A stretch of 64,000 nt of DNA from Streptomyces globisporus (GTDB lineage: Bacteria; Actinomycetota; Actinomycetes; Streptomycetales; Streptomycetaceae): assembly GCA_014649555.1 (NCBI GenBank), contig BMTG01000007.1, positions 186,001 to 250,000 of the forward strand, in the 5' to 3' direction. Each line of letters opens with the position of its first letter. Position 1 is the stretch's first letter. A model generated the notes under the pieces. That model was not told the origin of the DNA. It saw only the letters and a program-made list of their open reading frames with translations, and searched no databases. This document shows, piece by piece, positions 18,126 through 26,563 of the stretch. The translations under genes were made by a program, and so were the position numbers.

Positions 18126-18545
18126 ATGACGGCCGAGCACAGCGCGTTCTGGGACGACCTCGCCGAGGACCTGCATGACCCGGAGTTCCTCCGCCACTAC
18201 GTGGTGGAATCCATCCGCATCGCCACCATCGACCGCATCGTGAATGAGCTGGATGAAGCACGCGACGCCGCAGATCTCTCGAAGGCCGCGCTGGCTCGGG
18301 CGATCAGCGCGGATCCGGCTGTGGTGCGACGGCTCTTTTCAGCGAAGCACGTCAATCCGACGCTCGGCACACTGGCCGAGGTCGCAGCTGCGCTGGGCAT
18401 GCGCATCACCCTGGAACCGCTGCCACCGGCCGAGCGGAAGTCGGTGACCGAGCCGTTGCTCGACGGGCGCGCGGCGGACACTCAAGCACTCGCACAACAC
18501 CTCAGCGAGCTACGGAACGGCACGTCCCCGTCAGCCGCGGCCTGA
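18126..18545 (+). CDS. XRE/HigA-like helix-turn-helix protein (probable antitoxin)
   Basis: 139 aa; ATG at 18126 preceded by AGAGAGGAGA. After an acidic N-terminal helix (HSAFWDDLAEDLHDPEFLRH), a helix-turn-helix of the Cro/C1 type spans about 55-95 (LSKAALARAISADPAVVRR and NPTLGTLAEVAAALGMR). The form is like HigA/NadS-type antitoxins that repress their own promoter. The adjacent gene, five bases past the stop on the opposite strand, encodes a RelE/HigB-like protein, so the pair is probably a toxin-antitoxin system in a rare tail-to-tail arrangement. The AT-rich element just upstream may be its operator. Confidence 0.72.
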   Translation: MTAEHSAFWDDLAEDLHDPEFLRHYVVESIRIATIDRIVNELDEARDAADLSKAALARAISADPAVVRRLFSAKHVNPTLGTLAEVAAALGMRITLEPLPPAERKSVTEPLLDGRAADTQALAQHLSELRNGTSPSAAA

Positions 18546-18550
18546 GCGCC

Positions 18551-19063
18551 TCATCGCGTCGAGCGAGGATTGCGGTTCCGGTACTCCTGCCCCAGGCTCC
18601 GAACCCCCTGGTAGTCCGCGTCGGAGAGAACCGTCCGAAACGGCTTGTCCAAACCTGCCACGACGACCAGCAACGGCTTCTCGCTCCCTTCCGCCTCATA
18701 GTCCAGCAGGCAGAGCAGGCGATAGTGGCGGCGGCCGGGGCCATCTACACGCACCTCGAACCAGCCGGCCATCTCCCCCTTCATCGCCTCCCAGTACCCA
18801 CCCCCGGCGAAGCGCTTGGGTGGAGCAGCGGCAACGGCGGCGGGGGCGGCGGTCATGGTCGAGCGCACTTTGACTGGGCACACCTCACGCAGGAACGTCC
18901 TGCTCGGGCACGACCGCCCGGGATCCTCATCCACGCGCCGTTGGAAGTAGACCACCTCATGCGCGTCATCGCTGGAGGGTTGCGTTCTCACAGGCGACGT
19001 CTTCGACGGCCGCACTGGGCGCCGACGGCGGTCGCGTGGGTCTGGCGTCACAGCGTTGGTCAT
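18551..19063 (-). CDS. RelE/HigB-like toxin-family protein
   Basis: The reading frame is 170 aa, but the recognisable part is the last 130. EVVYFQRRVDEDPG leads to CPVKVRSTM and AAAPPKRFAGGGYWEAMKG, then MAGWFEVRVDGPGRRHYRLL, CLLDYEAEG, PLLVVVAGLDKPFRTVLSD and a C-terminal SLGQEYRNRNPRS. The order (RFxGGGYWEAMKG, then WFEVRV, RxHYRLxCLLD, GxxKPxR) is that of phage Gp49/HigB-type mRNA interferases of the RelE/ParE superfamily. The start is uncertain: ATG at 19063 lacks a good ribosome-binding site, and an internal GTG just before VYFQRR would give the usual family N-terminus. Convergent with the XRE gene, whereas canonical higBA loci are co-directional. Confidence 0.65.
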   Translation of the reverse strand: MTNAVTPDPRDRRRRPVRPSKTSPVRTQPSSDDAHEVVYFQRRVDEDPGRSCPSRTFLREVCPVKVRSTMTAAPAAVAAAPPKRFAGGGYWEAMKGEMAGWFEVRVDGPGRRHYRLLCLLDYEAEGSEKPLLVVVAGLDKPFRTVLSDADYQGVRSLGQEYRNRNPRSTR

Positions 19064-19196
19064 GGATCAACAGCCATGCCCTTGGCAGGACTTTCGGCTA
19101 CTTCACCCCCTTAAGTGGCTATGAATAGAGGCGGGTTCGTCCTGATCCTCCTTGAACACCCTCAAGCTGTCCGTCGATACGCCTAACGTCTGGTCC

Positions 19197-19817
19197 ATGG
19201 ACGGACAGTGGGCAGTGGTCGTCGGTGCCGCTCTGGGCGCCAGCGGTGCGGTCGTCGGCGCCTTCACCACGTGGGTGAGTGCCCGGCTCCAGACCCGGGT
19301 GCAGCTGAAAGTGGCCGAGCTCCAGCACACGGCGGCGCAGACCGCCGAGACGATCGGCCGTAAGCGCGCGGCCTGTTCGGAGCTCGTCCTGTCGGTCGAC
19401 TCCGTGCGCCGCCAGATGCGGAAGGTCCGGCGGCACCTGCAAGAGGCCTCGGACGACGACCCTGTCCTTCGCACCGAACAAGCGGCTGTGCACGAGCGGA
19501 TACGGGAGGCCCAGGCGGCCGAGTGGGTCCTGCGCCTCATGCTGTCCGACGAGGAACAGCTGACCGTCACCGAACTGACCGACGCGATGTACGCCAGCCA
19601 TGAGGCACTCATGGCCGACGTCGACGCCTGGCTCGCGGCCGCTCGGCCGGGCGAACGTCGCGAGCCCTCGGACGCGCCCCGCTTCGGCGGGACGACAGCC
19701 GAACTGCAAGCCAGAATGATGAGTTTCGCGAGCAGCGCCCACAAGCGCCTGTACAGCGACAGCCTGCCCGGCACCGCACCACCCGCCGCCCGGATCGAGC
19801 CCCGCACGGAGACCTGA
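19197..19817 (+). CDS. Hypothetical membrane-anchored coiled-coil protein
   Basis: 206 aa from ATG 19197 (a TTG at 19152 extends the frame but is unlikely). One N-terminal transmembrane segment (WAVVVGAALGASGAVVGAFT) is followed by a long charged helical region, with ARLQTRVQLKVAELQHTAAQ predicted as coiled coil, and a flexible Pro/Ala/Arg tail. This is the form of many small Streptomyces proteins of unknown role that look like membrane-tethered helical bundles. No partner gene is coupled to it. Confidence 0.65.
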   Translation: MDGQWAVVVGAALGASGAVVGAFTTWVSARLQTRVQLKVAELQHTAAQTAETIGRKRAACSELVLSVDSVRRQMRKVRRHLQEASDDDPVLRTEQAAVHERIREAQAAEWVLRLMLSDEEQLTVTELTDAMYASHEALMADVDAWLAAARPGERREPSDAPRFGGTTAELQARMMSFASSAHKRLYSDSLPGTAPPAARIEPRTET

Positions 19818-19857
19818 GCGCAGCCAGGCACCCGTCCGGCCTCGGCTCAGCCCCTGG

Positions 19858-20355
19858 TCACCCCGCAACTCCCGCCCCGGCCGCCGCCTTTCGCCGCTGC
19901 CACACCAGGAAGACCGCCGCCACGGCCGACAGCATCAGGAAGAGCAGAGCGGCGCCCGCCGACATCCAGGCGAACAGGGCCGCGCCGCCGCCCCCGACAT
20001 CCTCCTCGCGAGCGACCACCTGGGGATCGTCGGCCTGGTAGCGGACGGTCACGGCGGCGCCCACGGACTGCTTGCCGCCGCCGCTGCCCGTCGGCAGATC
20101 CGCCACCACGGTCCGCCCGTCGGCCTCGAACTCGACCCGGCACTGGCCGATCATGCACGACCCGCTCGTGTGCAGCGTGGCGTCGGCCCGCTCGCCGCCC
20201 TTGAGGGAACGCAGATGCTCGGCCGCCGGGAACATCACCAGCAGCGACAGCATCCCCAGCAGCAGCGTGAGCGTCAGCGACATCACCAGGGACCCACGGG
20301 GTCCCAGCCCGCTCTGCCCGCTCCCCGCTGGTCTCTCGTTCACTTTGCCTTCCAC
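19858..20355 (-). CDS. DUF3592-like membrane protein
   Basis: 165 aa. Two transmembrane segments (SLTLTLLLGMLSLLVMF near 28-44 and SAGAALLFLMLSAVAAVFLV near 132-151) flank an extracytoplasmic beta domain of about 75 residues. That domain has two Cys (SCMIGQCRVEF) and the sequence VTVRYQADDPQVV, typical of DUF3592 ("VxVxYxPxxPxxA"). Function unknown. Start taken as ATG at 20355; a second ATG at codon 25 would drop the charged head. Divergent from the penicillin-binding protein gene. Confidence 0.65.
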   Translation of the reverse strand: MEGKVNERPAGSGQSGLGPRGSLVMSLTLTLLLGMLSLLVMFPAAEHLRSLKGGERADATLHTSGSCMIGQCRVEFEADGRTVVADLPTGSGGGKQSVGAAVTVRYQADDPQVVAREEDVGGGGAALFAWMSAGAALLFLMLSAVAAVFLVWQRRKAAAGAGVAG

Positions 20356-20699
20356 CTGTCCCGCCCTCCCCGTCCGTCGGCGCCCGGCCGACGTTCCCCG
20401 TTCTGGTGTACAAGCAGACTAGTTCCGGTGTCCGGGTCGGACCGGGGCCGGGAGACACCGTCGGGGCCCCTGCTCAGCGCCACCGTTCGGCGTCGGCCAC
20501 GGACCAGGCCGCAATGGAACCTCCGGTCACGGATTGGGTGCTGCCGTCCCAGCCCACACAGACCGCACCGGAGAGCGCTTTCCAGCCAAGCATTCCGGTC
20601 CGGTAACAACCCCCTCACCGTCCGCCACAGCCCCTTAGGGTTCCTCACAGTTGCCCCTTGAACATGTTCAGGGGGGCTCCTGGGGAGGGGGACTGCGAG
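20356..20699. other. 344-bp divergent promoter region
   Basis: It lies between the DUF3592-like gene and the penicillin-binding protein gene. Nothing coding. The last 60 bases carry a strong GGGGAGGGGG ribosome-binding site for the latter. AT content is slightly raised at 20575-20660, where the promoter probably lies. Confidence 0.5.
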
Positions 20700-22340
20700 A
20701 TGCGCAGTGGAGCTAAGGTCGCCGTCATCGGCGGAGCGTTCGTGCTGGTGGCCGGCGGGATCGGTTACGGGGCGTACAGCCTGCTCGGGGACACGGGCGG
20801 CGGGGGCGGCGGCGGTACGCAGAGCGCGTCCGAGTCGTCGAAGGTGAAGACGGGGCCGCCGAGCGCGGAGGAGATAGCGGAGACGTCGAAGAGCTTCTTC
20901 GACGCGTGGGCGACCGGGGACGCGTCGGCGGCGGCCGTCCTGACCAACAACGAGGCGGGCGCGGAGCCGGTGCTCGCCTCGTACGGCGAGGACGCCCACA
21001 TCGGCAAGGTCAAGATCACCCCGGGCCCGCCCGTCGGCACGAAGGTCCCGTACACGGTCAAGGCCACCGTCGCGTACGAGGGGAAGTCGAAGCCCATCTC
21101 CTACGCCTCGGAGTTGACCGTCGTCCGCGGTCTGACGACGGGCAAAGCCCTCGTCGACTGGGAACCGACCGTCGTGCACCCGCAGTTGACGGAGGGCGCG
21201 ACGCTGAAGACGGGCGAGTCCTCGACGCCCGCGATCGAGGCCGTTGACCGCAACGGCACGGTGCTGACGAAGGAGAAGTACCCCTCGCTGGGGCCGATCC
21301 TGGACACCCTGCGCCAGAAGTACGGGGAGACCTCAGGCGGTTCGGCCGGCATCGAGACCTGGATCGAGCCCGCCGACGCGTCCCAGCCGGACGTCAACCT
21401 GCTGACCCTGTCCAAGGGCAAGCCGGGCAAGGTGCAGACGACGCTGGACGCGAACGCGCAGGCGGCGGCCGAGCGGGCGGTGAAGAAGTTCGCGCAGGCG
21501 TCGGTGGTCGCGGTGAAACCGTCGACGGGGGCGATCCGCGCGGTGGCCAACAACCCGGTGACCGAGTTCAACGTGGCGCTGCAGGGCAAGCAGGCGCCCG
21601 GCTCGACGCTGAAGATCATGACGGCGGCGATGCTGCTGGAGAAGGGGCTCGTCACGGCGAACGGGGCGGTGGAGTGCCCCAAGGACGCGATGTGGCAAGG
21701 CCGTTCGTTCCACAACCTGGACAACTTCGATCTGCCGGACGGCTCCACCTTCACCCAGAGCTTCGCCAAGTCCTGCAACACCGCCTTCATCAAGCTCATC
21801 GACGACACGAAGGACGACGCCGCCCTCCCCAAGATCGCCAAGGACGTCTTCGGGATCGGCCTGGACTGGCAGACGGGCGTCGTCACGGCCGACGGCAGCG
21901 TGCCGGAGGAGGTGGGCGGCGAGGCGGCTGCCCAGTACATCGGGCAGGGCACGGTCCAGATGAACGTCCTCAACATGGCGTCCATCACCGCGACGGCCCG
22001 CACCGGCACCTTCCGCCAGCCCGTCATCGTTCCGCAGTCCCTGGACAAGCGGGAGTTGGCGACGGCCTCGCGTTCGCTGTCGCCGTCCGTCACGCAGCAG
22101 CTCACAACGATGATGCGCGCCACGGCCGCCTGGGGCACGGGCGCGAAGGCCATGTCGGGCGTCGGCGGCGACAAGGGCGCGAAAACGGGTTCGGCGGAGG
22201 TCGGCGGGCAGGACACCTCGAACAGCTGGTTCACCGGCTTCAGCAACGACCTCGCGGCCGCGGCGGTCGTCCAGTCCGGCGGCCACGGCGGCGACGCGGC
22301 GGGCCCGGTCGTGGCGGAGGTGCTGAAGGCGGGTGGCTGA
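20700..22340 (+). CDS. Penicillin-binding protein (NTF2-like domain plus transpeptidase)
   Basis: 546 aa; ATG at 20700 with GGAGGGGG 8-15 bases upstream (the frame extends to a TTG at 20658). An N-terminal signal anchor (VAVIGGAFVLVAGGIGYGAY) is followed by a Gly-rich linker, a MecA_N/NTF2-like domain at about 55-165 and a C-terminal transpeptidase. Catalytic motifs are STLK at 302-305, SCN at 358-360 and KTG at 495-497. It crosslinks peptidoglycan outside the membrane. The architecture is the class-B-like, PBP2a-type found in several actinobacterial copies that may have low beta-lactam affinity; that is inference. Its location near pmt matches the S. coelicolor gene order as I recall it. Confidence 0.9.
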   Translation: MRSGAKVAVIGGAFVLVAGGIGYGAYSLLGDTGGGGGGGTQSASESSKVKTGPPSAEEIAETSKSFFDAWATGDASAAAVLTNNEAGAEPVLASYGEDAHIGKVKITPGPPVGTKVPYTVKATVAYEGKSKPISYASELTVVRGLTTGKALVDWEPTVVHPQLTEGATLKTGESSTPAIEAVDRNGTVLTKEKYPSLGPILDTLRQKYGETSGGSAGIETWIEPADASQPDVNLLTLSKGKPGKVQTTLDANAQAAAERAVKKFAQASVVAVKPSTGAIRAVANNPVTEFNVALQGKQAPGSTLKIMTAAMLLEKGLVTANGAVECPKDAMWQGRSFHNLDNFDLPDGSTFTQSFAKSCNTAFIKLIDDTKDDAALPKIAKDVFGIGLDWQTGVVTADGSVPEEVGGEAAAQYIGQGTVQMNVLNMASITATARTGTFRQPVIVPQSLDKRELATASRSLSPSVTQQLTTMMRATAAWGTGAKAMSGVGGDKGAKTGSAEVGGQDTSNSWFTGFSNDLAAAAVVQSGGHGGDAAGPVVAEVLKAGG

Positions 22341-22368
22341 CACAGCAGTTGGCCCGGTCGGTCGGGTG

Positions 22369-22404
22369 GCTGCCCGGGGCGCGGCCTGCAACGCCCCGGG
22401 CAGC
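22369..22404. terminator. Bidirectional terminator between PBP and exonuclease genes
   Basis: Perfect 13-base arms 22369-22381 and 22392-22404 with a 10-base loop, placed between two convergent genes. Confidence 0.75.
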
Positions 22405-22453
22405 GAAAGCCCCAGCTTCTGCGCATGATCGGCTGAGGCTCGGCCCGGAGTCC

Positions 22454-23026
22454 CTACCCCGCCGCCCAGTCCCCCCGCCCCGCCAGATCCAGCACCAGGG
22501 CGGCGATGTTCCACGCGTCGTCGTCGCCCCGGTGGTGGCGGCCCTCCAGCAGGAGGCCGGCCGTCTCCAGGGCCTGGGCCATGCCGGGGCGGCGGCGCAG
22601 GCCGTACGCAGCGGTGAAGGCGATCTTGGCGTTCGTGTGGCGCTGCCCGAAGGGGTATTTCGTGCCCGTCGCCCGGCACTGACGGGTGAACTGGTTACGG
22701 TCGTAGTCGCCCCAACTCGCCCACGGCAGCACCCCCGTACGGTGCTCAGCGGCCAGCACCCGGCAGGCCTCGGCGAACGACAGGCCGCCATCCACCTCCG
22801 TCTGCGTCAAGCCGGTCAGCTCCGTGCAGAACGGGCTGACCTTCGAGCGCGCGGGCCGGACCAACAACCGGTGCTTGGCGAGCCGTTGGCCCACTCGCAA
22901 GTCGACAACCGTGAGGCCGATCTCGATGATCTCGCTCACCTGACCGGGCGGCGGCTGCCCCTCCCAGCAGGTCGCCTCCACGTCGACCACGTTCAGCAGG
23001 TACGCGTCCCGCTCCCCCATGTCCAT
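22454..23026 (-). CDS. DnaQ-like (DEDDh) 3'-5' exonuclease
   Basis: 190 aa. Exo I VVDVEATCWEG supplies the Asp-x-Glu pair. IIEIGLTVVDL is the usual strand after it. Exo II is represented by WASWGDYDRNQF with an Asp, and Exo III by GDDDAWNIAALVL in place of the usual H-x4-D, with RHHRGDDD giving the His. It resembles the ERI-1/KapD-like stand-alone exonucleases acting on RNA or short DNA. Two starts three bases apart from each other's frame (ATG 23026 or 23020) both fit. Convergent with the PBP gene. Confidence 0.82.
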   Translation of the reverse strand: MDMGERDAYLLNVVDVEATCWEGQPPPGQVSEIIEIGLTVVDLRVGQRLAKHRLLVRPARSKVSPFCTELTGLTQTEVDGGLSFAEACRVLAAEHRTGVLPWASWGDYDRNQFTRQCRATGTKYPFGQRHTNAKIAFTAAYGLRRRPGMAQALETAGLLLEGRHHRGDDDAWNIAALVLDLAGRGDWAAG

Positions 23027-23182
23027 GGGTCGAGCGTAGAAGCCGCTGCCCCGGGTCATCCGGGTTTCGCGGCCCCCCTGCCAGAGCCGGTCGCGGCACG
23101 CTGCGGGCGCGCAAACGGCCCGGTGAGCCCACGCTCCGGAACCCCCTCGCATGTATCCTGCACGGACCGCTAGCGTGCAGCC

Positions 23183-23710
23183 ATGAGCACACCCGAACCC
23201 GCAGAAACCACTCCCACCGCACCGGCCGCCCCCGTCTCCCACGCCCACCCCCGGTTCGCGGAGGCGCTGGCCGAGCTGGGCCTCCAGGTCGAGGTGCGCC
23301 GCTTCCCGGACGCGACCAGGACCGCCGTCGAGGCCGCGGCAGCGGTCGGCTGCGAGCTGAGCGAGATCGTCAAGTCGCTGGTCTTCACGGCGGACGGCGT
23401 GCCGGTCCTGGTCCTGATGGACGGGTCGTCCCGGGTGGACGTCGAGCTGGTACGCCGCGAACTCGGCGCGCAGAAGGTCAAGCGGGCCGACGCGGACCTG
23501 GTCCGCGAGACGACGGGCTACGCGATCGGGGGCGTACCCCCCTTCGGGCACGCCACCAGGACCCGCGTCCTGGCCGACCGGCGCCTCCTCGACCACGCGG
23601 TGGTGTGGGCGGCGGCGGGCACCCCGCACACGGTGTTCCCGCTCGATCCGAAAACGCTGATCGCCCACGCGGGCGCGACGGTCGCGGATGTGCGCGAGCC
23701 CGCCAAGTGA
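23183..23710 (+). CDS. YbaK/EbsC-family aminoacyl-tRNA deacylase
   Basis: 175-aa single-domain protein of the YbaK/ProX editing family, which hydrolyses mischarged aminoacyl-tRNA in trans. Family signatures are VRRFPDATRTAVEAAAAVGC, the conserved Lys in EIVKSLVFTADG, the LVLMDGSSRVD loop, and GYAIGGVPPFGH, whose GGVPPFG is diagnostic. Stop overlaps the start of the following transporter (GTGA), so the two are translationally coupled. Start ATG at 23183. Confidence 0.92.
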   Translation: MSTPEPAETTPTAPAAPVSHAHPRFAEALAELGLQVEVRRFPDATRTAVEAAAAVGCELSEIVKSLVFTADGVPVLVLMDGSSRVDVELVRRELGAQKVKRADADLVRETTGYAIGGVPPFGHATRTRVLADRRLLDHAVVWAAAGTPHTVFPLDPKTLIAHAGATVADVREPAK

Positions 23711-24558
23711 CCCCGCTGGTCGCCCTCGCGGTCCTCATAGCCGCGGTCACGCACGCCAGTTGGAACGCCATCGCCCACGCGATCAAGGACCAGCTGCTCT
23801 CCTTCACGCTGATCTCGGGCGGCGGCCTGCTGATCGGTGCGGCGATGGCGCTGTTCGCCCCGTTCCCGGCGGCGGGCGCCTGGCCGTACCTCCTGGTCTC
23901 GGCCGCGCTGCACGTCGCGTACATGCTCCTGCTGATGCGCTCGTTCACGCTGGGCGACTTCGGCCAGATGTATCCGATCGCCCGGGGCACGGCCCCGCTG
24001 GTGGTGACGGTCCTGGCGGCGGTGTTCGTGGGCGAGCGCCCGGACGTCTGGGCCACGGCGGGCGTGGCGGTGGCCTCGGCCGGACTGGTCGGCCTGGCCT
24101 TCTGGGGCATCCGGGGCTCCGGGAAGCGCCCGCACTGGCCGGCGATCGTGGCGGCTCTCGGCACGGGCCTGGCGATCGCCGGGTACACGACGGTGGACGG
24201 CGTGGGTGTACGGGCCTCCGGCACACCGCTGGGTTACGTCGCGTGGCTGATGATCCTGGAGGGCCTGGCGATCCCGGCGTACGCGTACTACCGCCGCCGA
24301 TCCGAACTGCTCCCGCAGCTACGGCCGTACGCGGTACGCGGCCTGCTCGGCGCGGCCCTTTCGGTGGTCGCGTACGGGCTGGTGCTCTGGGCCCAGACGA
24401 GGGCCCCGCTCGCACCGATCGCGGCGCTGCGCGAGTCGTCGATCATCGTGGGCGCGGCGATCGGCACGCTGTTCTTCAAGGAGCGCTTCGGGGCTCCGAG
24501 GATCGCGGCGGCGGGGCTGATGGTGGTGGGCATCGGCTTGATGCTGCATACGAGTTGA
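23707..24558 (+). CDS. EamA/DMT-family transporter
   Basis: 283 aa with ten hydrophobic segments in two EamA halves: TPLVALAVLIAAVTHASWNA opens the first, and MYPIARGTAPLVVTVLAA is the typical end-of-helix-4 motif. Drug/metabolite exporters of this family move amino acids or small metabolites out of the cell; substrate unknown. The GTG at 23707 overlapping the deacylase stop is taken as the start; the frame continues upstream but inside the deacylase gene. The C-terminal half includes PIAALRESSIIVGAAIGTLF, also typical. Confidence 0.9.
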   Translation: MTPLVALAVLIAAVTHASWNAIAHAIKDQLLSFTLISGGGLLIGAAMALFAPFPAAGAWPYLLVSAALHVAYMLLLMRSFTLGDFGQMYPIARGTAPLVVTVLAAVFVGERPDVWATAGVAVASAGLVGLAFWGIRGSGKRPHWPAIVAALGTGLAIAGYTTVDGVGVRASGTPLGYVAWLMILEGLAIPAYAYYRRRSELLPQLRPYAVRGLLGAALSVVAYGLVLWAQTRAPLAPIAALRESSIIVGAAIGTLFFKERFGAPRIAAAGLMVVGIGLMLHTS

Positions 24559-24598
24559 TGCCCCCCACCCCTCCGTACGAGCAGGGGCGAGGGGCATC
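24557..24598. terminator. Bidirectional terminator between EamA and AGCS genes
   Basis: GATGCCCC (24557-24564) pairs with GGGGCATC (24591-24598), with a further CCCCT/AGGGG pair inside. It sits between convergent stop codons. Confidence 0.65.
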
Positions 24599-24612
24599 CG
24601 GAGCTGTTCGGC

Positions 24613-26154
24613 TCAGACGGTCGCCTTCGTCATCTCGTCGTCCGTGTCTCCGCCGGTTCCGGTGGAGCCGCCCGCCTTCCGGGCCCGCACGTAGTCGAGG
24701 AAGCTGTTCAGCTCGCGCTTGACCACGGGGGCGAGGAGGTACAGGCCGATGATGTTGATGACGGCCAGGGAGAAGAGCACCGCGTCGGCCAGGTCGATGA
24801 GGGTCTGCAGGGTGAGCAGGGACCCGGCGACGGCGAACAGGGTGTAGAGGGCCTTGTAGATCGTCTCGCTGGTGCGGCTGCGGCCGAAGAGGTACGTCCA
24901 GGACTTGAGGCCGTAGTAGCCCCAGGTCAGGACCGTCGAGACCGCGAAGAGCAGCACGGCGACGGTCAGGACGTACGGGAACCAGGGCAGCACGGTCTCG
25001 AACGCGTCCGAGGTGATCGTCACGCCGCCGATGGACTCGCCGTCGCGGGCCTCGCCCCAGCTGGCCGGGTTCGCGATGACGATGGTCAGCGCGGTCATGG
25101 TGCAGATGATGACGGTGTCGATGAACGGCTCAAGCAGGGCGACCAGGCCCTCGCTGGCGGGGTGCTTGGTCTTGACCGCGGAGTGGGCGATCGGAGCGGA
25201 GCCGATGCCGGCCTCGTTGGAGAACGCGGCCCGCTGGAAGCCGATGATCAGTGCGCCGAGGATGCCGCCCGCGACGCCTTCGGGGTTGAAGGCGCCCTCG
25301 ATGATCGTTCCGATCGCGGCGGGCACGGCGGTGACGTTGACGAGGATGACGACGAGGCAGGCGGCGATGTAGATGCCCGCCATCGCGGGGATGAGCCGGC
25401 TGGTGACCTGGGCGATGGAGCGGATGCCGCCGAGCAGGACGATGCCGACGAGCGCGGCGATCAGGATGCCGAAGAAGAGCGCCCCGCCGGAGGAGCCCAT
25501 CACGCCGTCCTCACCGCCGGTGACGGAGACGACCTGGGCGTAGGACTGGTTGACCTGGAACAGGTTGCCGCCGAAGAGCCCGAAGAACAGGATCATGATC
25601 GAGGCGAGGACGGCGAGAACCTTGCCGAGGGTCTTGCCGTTCTTGCCGAAGCGTTCGGCGAGCCCCTTGGGCAGGTAGTGCATCGGCCCGCCGGAGACGG
25701 TGCCGTCGGCGTGGACCTCGCGGTACTTCACACCGAGGGTGACCTCGACGAACTTGGTGGCCATGCCGAGAAGGCCGCAGAGAATCATCCAGAAGGTGGC
25801 TCCGGCGCCGCCGATGGAGACGGCGACGGCCACACCGGCGATGTTGCCGAGGCCGACCGTGCCGGAGACGGCGGCGGTCAGGGCCTGGAAGTGGTTGACC
25901 TCGCCGGCGGAGTCCTTGTCGTCGTACTTCCCGCGCACCACGTCCACGGCGAGACGGAACTTGCGCACCTGGACGAGGCCGAACCAACTGGTGAAGATCA
26001 GGCCGGCCAGCACCAGCCAGGTGACGATGAGCGGCACGTCGGCGCCGCCGATGCTGACGGAGTAGAAGACGATGTCGCCCAGCCAGCCGGCTATGGGCTC
26101 GAAGAACCCGCTGACGGCTTCGTCGATGTTCTCGGTGATGGAGTCCAGTGACAC
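24613..26154 (-). CDS. Alanine/glycine:sodium (AGCS) symporter
   Basis: 513-aa integral membrane protein with about eleven segments. GLVQVRKFRLAVDVVRGKYD, FQALTAAVSGTVGLGNIAGV and the substrate region ISIGGAGATFWMILCGLLGM-type sequence are AGCS signatures, as is SNEAGIGSAPIAHSA near residue 295. It imports alanine or glycine with sodium. GTG at 26154 is chosen because it has a GAGG site 8-12 bases upstream and begins just before the first segment; the frame runs on to 26646 without coding character. The C-terminus is charged (Asp/Glu/Thr). Confidence 0.9.
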   Translation of the reverse strand: MSLDSITENIDEAVSGFFEPIAGWLGDIVFYSVSIGGADVPLIVTWLVLAGLIFTSWFGLVQVRKFRLAVDVVRGKYDDKDSAGEVNHFQALTAAVSGTVGLGNIAGVAVAVSIGGAGATFWMILCGLLGMATKFVEVTLGVKYREVHADGTVSGGPMHYLPKGLAERFGKNGKTLGKVLAVLASIMILFFGLFGGNLFQVNQSYAQVVSVTGGEDGVMGSSGGALFFGILIAALVGIVLLGGIRSIAQVTSRLIPAMAGIYIAACLVVILVNVTAVPAAIGTIIEGAFNPEGVAGGILGALIIGFQRAAFSNEAGIGSAPIAHSAVKTKHPASEGLVALLEPFIDTVIICTMTALTIVIANPASWGEARDGESIGGVTITSDAFETVLPWFPYVLTVAVLLFAVSTVLTWGYYGLKSWTYLFGRSRTSETIYKALYTLFAVAGSLLTLQTLIDLADAVLFSLAVINIIGLYLLAPVVKRELNSFLDYVRARKAGGSTGTGGDTDDEMTKATV

Positions 26155-26563
26155 GTTGGCTACCTCGATGACGCGGGAGCGGCGGACTTGGGGGGGGCCT
26201 TCGCCGGTCGGTGTGCGATGGGGGGATGGGCGAACGACGCTGTCCGGATGGCGACTCGGCGTTACCGCGCGGGCGGACGACGTCGGTGATCGCTCTGATC
26301 TGCTGCCGGTTGAGCCCCGGCACTCCGCTGCGGCGGTGATTCCGCCCGCGAAGTTGGGCATTTGTACCACGCCCTTTACCGATCCTTTAGTGGCGCAGAT
26401 CACATTTGCGGATATTGCGAGTGAAGATGCTGGGCAGGTGACGTCATCGTTATGCGGACTCGCAGATACGTTTATCGGACATCTATCTGGAGGGCCGAGC
26501 GTCTCGGCCCGGGGGGATGGCGACGTCCCGTCCGTCGCGGGTGGCATGTCCGGCGGTACGCCC
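26155..26563. other. 409-bp region upstream of the AGCS symporter
   Basis: No gene. The stretch 26350-26500 is unusually A/T-rich (for example TTTGTACCACGCCCTTTACC and AACGATGACGTC complements) and should hold the symporter promoter. No clear riboswitch fold (glycine riboswitches would be expected upstream of such a symporter in some actinobacteria) could be drawn by eye. Confidence 0.5.

Noticed and set aside
26155-26563. Glycine riboswitch upstream of the AGCS symporter
   Set aside because: No tandem aptamer-like conserved GGAGAG blocks could be found on the minus strand.
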